A stretch of 5,145 nucleotides of DNA, from assembly GCA_946621895.1 (NCBI GenBank), contig CAMOOZ010000059.1:1-5145 (forward strand), read 5' to 3'. Each line of letters begins with the position of its first letter. Position 1 is the first letter of the stretch. The DNA is from an uncultured Lachnospiraceae bacterium (lineage in GTDB: Bacteria > Bacillota_A > Clostridia > Lachnospirales > Lachnospiraceae). The notes beneath the pieces are model-generated. The model was not told the origin of the DNA. It saw only the letters and a list, made by a program, of their open reading frames with translations, and did not search any database. Positions 4,804 through 5,145 of the stretch are shown piece by piece. Both the position numbers and the translations under genes were made by a program.

Positions 4804-5145
4804 TTATCTGATCACCTCGTGGATCAGCTGCCGCATCTCCGGTTCGGCATCCCCGATCAGAACGGCGTCGTAAAACCGCTCCGTGACCTCCTGCAGGCGC
4901 TTTTCCTCATTCACATACAGCGTGGCCAGGGGTTCGCCCTGCTCCACTTTGTCTCCCACCTTTTTATGGAGCATGAGTCCGACGCCCGGATCGATGACAT
5001 CCCCCAGCTTTTCCCTGCCGCCGCCCAAAAGCATCGCGCAGACCCCGATCTCGTCGCAGATCATGCGCTCCAGACAGCCGCTTCGCTTTGCCGGGATCAC
5101 CACCTTGCGCTTCGCTTCCGGAAGCCTCTCCGGATGCCTGATCGC
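4804..5145 (-). CDS. pdp: Pyrimidine-nucleoside phosphorylase, C-terminal fragment (5' end beyond window)
   Basis: The last 113 codons of a gene entering from the high-coordinate edge; the frame is open to base 5145, beginning AIRHPERLPEAKRKVVIPAK. It contains the C-terminal PYNP domain: a glycine/cysteine turn (RSGCLERM), ICDEIGVCAMLLGGGRE, DPGVGLMLHKKVGDKV and EQGEPLATLYVNEE, then a helical tail ending HEVIR. The family is about 430-440 residues, so roughly a quarter is seen. The enzyme cleaves uridine, thymidine or deoxyuridine with phosphate to free base and (deoxy)ribose-1-phosphate in nucleoside salvage. The hammerhead segment (DPGVGL...GEPLAT) is the clearest signature. Thymidine phosphorylase (deoA) shares this fold, and the catalytic domain is outside the window, so substrate preference is inferred from Firmicute context. 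Apparent translation starts inside the fragment, such as the GTG at 5101-5103, are not real starts. The small ORF follows after 34 bases. Confidence 0.92.
   Translation of the reverse strand, partial: AIRHPERLPEAKRKVVIPAKRSGCLERMICDEIGVCAMLLGGGREKLGDVIDPGVGLMLHKKVGDKVEQGEPLATLYVNEEKRLQEVTERFYDAVLIGDAEPEMRQLIHEVIR

Overview
The window looks like a chromosomal segment of a Clostridia-class Firmicute, probably Lachnospiraceae. This is inferred from the polA-coaE gene pair, a clostridial-type biosynthetic thiolase, a Firmicute-type pyrimidine-nucleoside phosphorylase, a DNA polymerase I with an eroded proofreading domain, and purine-rich Shine-Dalgarno sites. No species can be assigned. All genes lie on the minus strand, so they read from the high-coordinate end downward.

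In transcription order: (1) the C-terminal quarter of pyrimidine-nucleoside phosphorylase (4804-5145, cut by the window edge); (2) 34 bases later, a small membrane-anchored or lipoprotein-like protein of unknown function (4350-4769), probably co-transcribed with it; (3) an acetyl-CoA acetyltransferase (3045-4229) with a strong ribosome binding site and its own strong rho-independent terminator (2976-3003); (4) a GC-rich, palindrome-dense spacer; (5) complete DNA polymerase I (233-2875); (6) a 123-base AT-rich intergenic region; (7) the first 36 codons of dephospho-CoA kinase (1-109, cut by the window edge). These are housekeeping functions: nucleoside salvage, acetyl-CoA condensation, DNA repair and Okazaki-fragment maturation, and the last step of CoA synthesis. 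No CRISPR array, tRNA, rRNA, transposase or phage gene was seen.

The unexpected feature is a short intergenic word, GTTTACATAA, present in six exact copies, where about 0.01 would be expected by chance. Four copies lie in the same direction between polA and coaE at spacings of 40, 41 and 29 bases. One sits directly in front of the polA start codon in the opposite direction, and one lies between the small ORF and the thiolase gene. Extended to GGTTTACATAA, it lies exactly one base from the polA start codon, one base from the polA stop codon and one base from the coaE start codon, so polA is bracketed by a perfect 11-base inverted repeat. In the RNA, the copy at the polA ribosome binding site would be complementary to all four downstream copies. 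Whether this is a protein-binding site, an RNA-pairing device or the footprint of a mobile element cannot be decided from this sequence alone.
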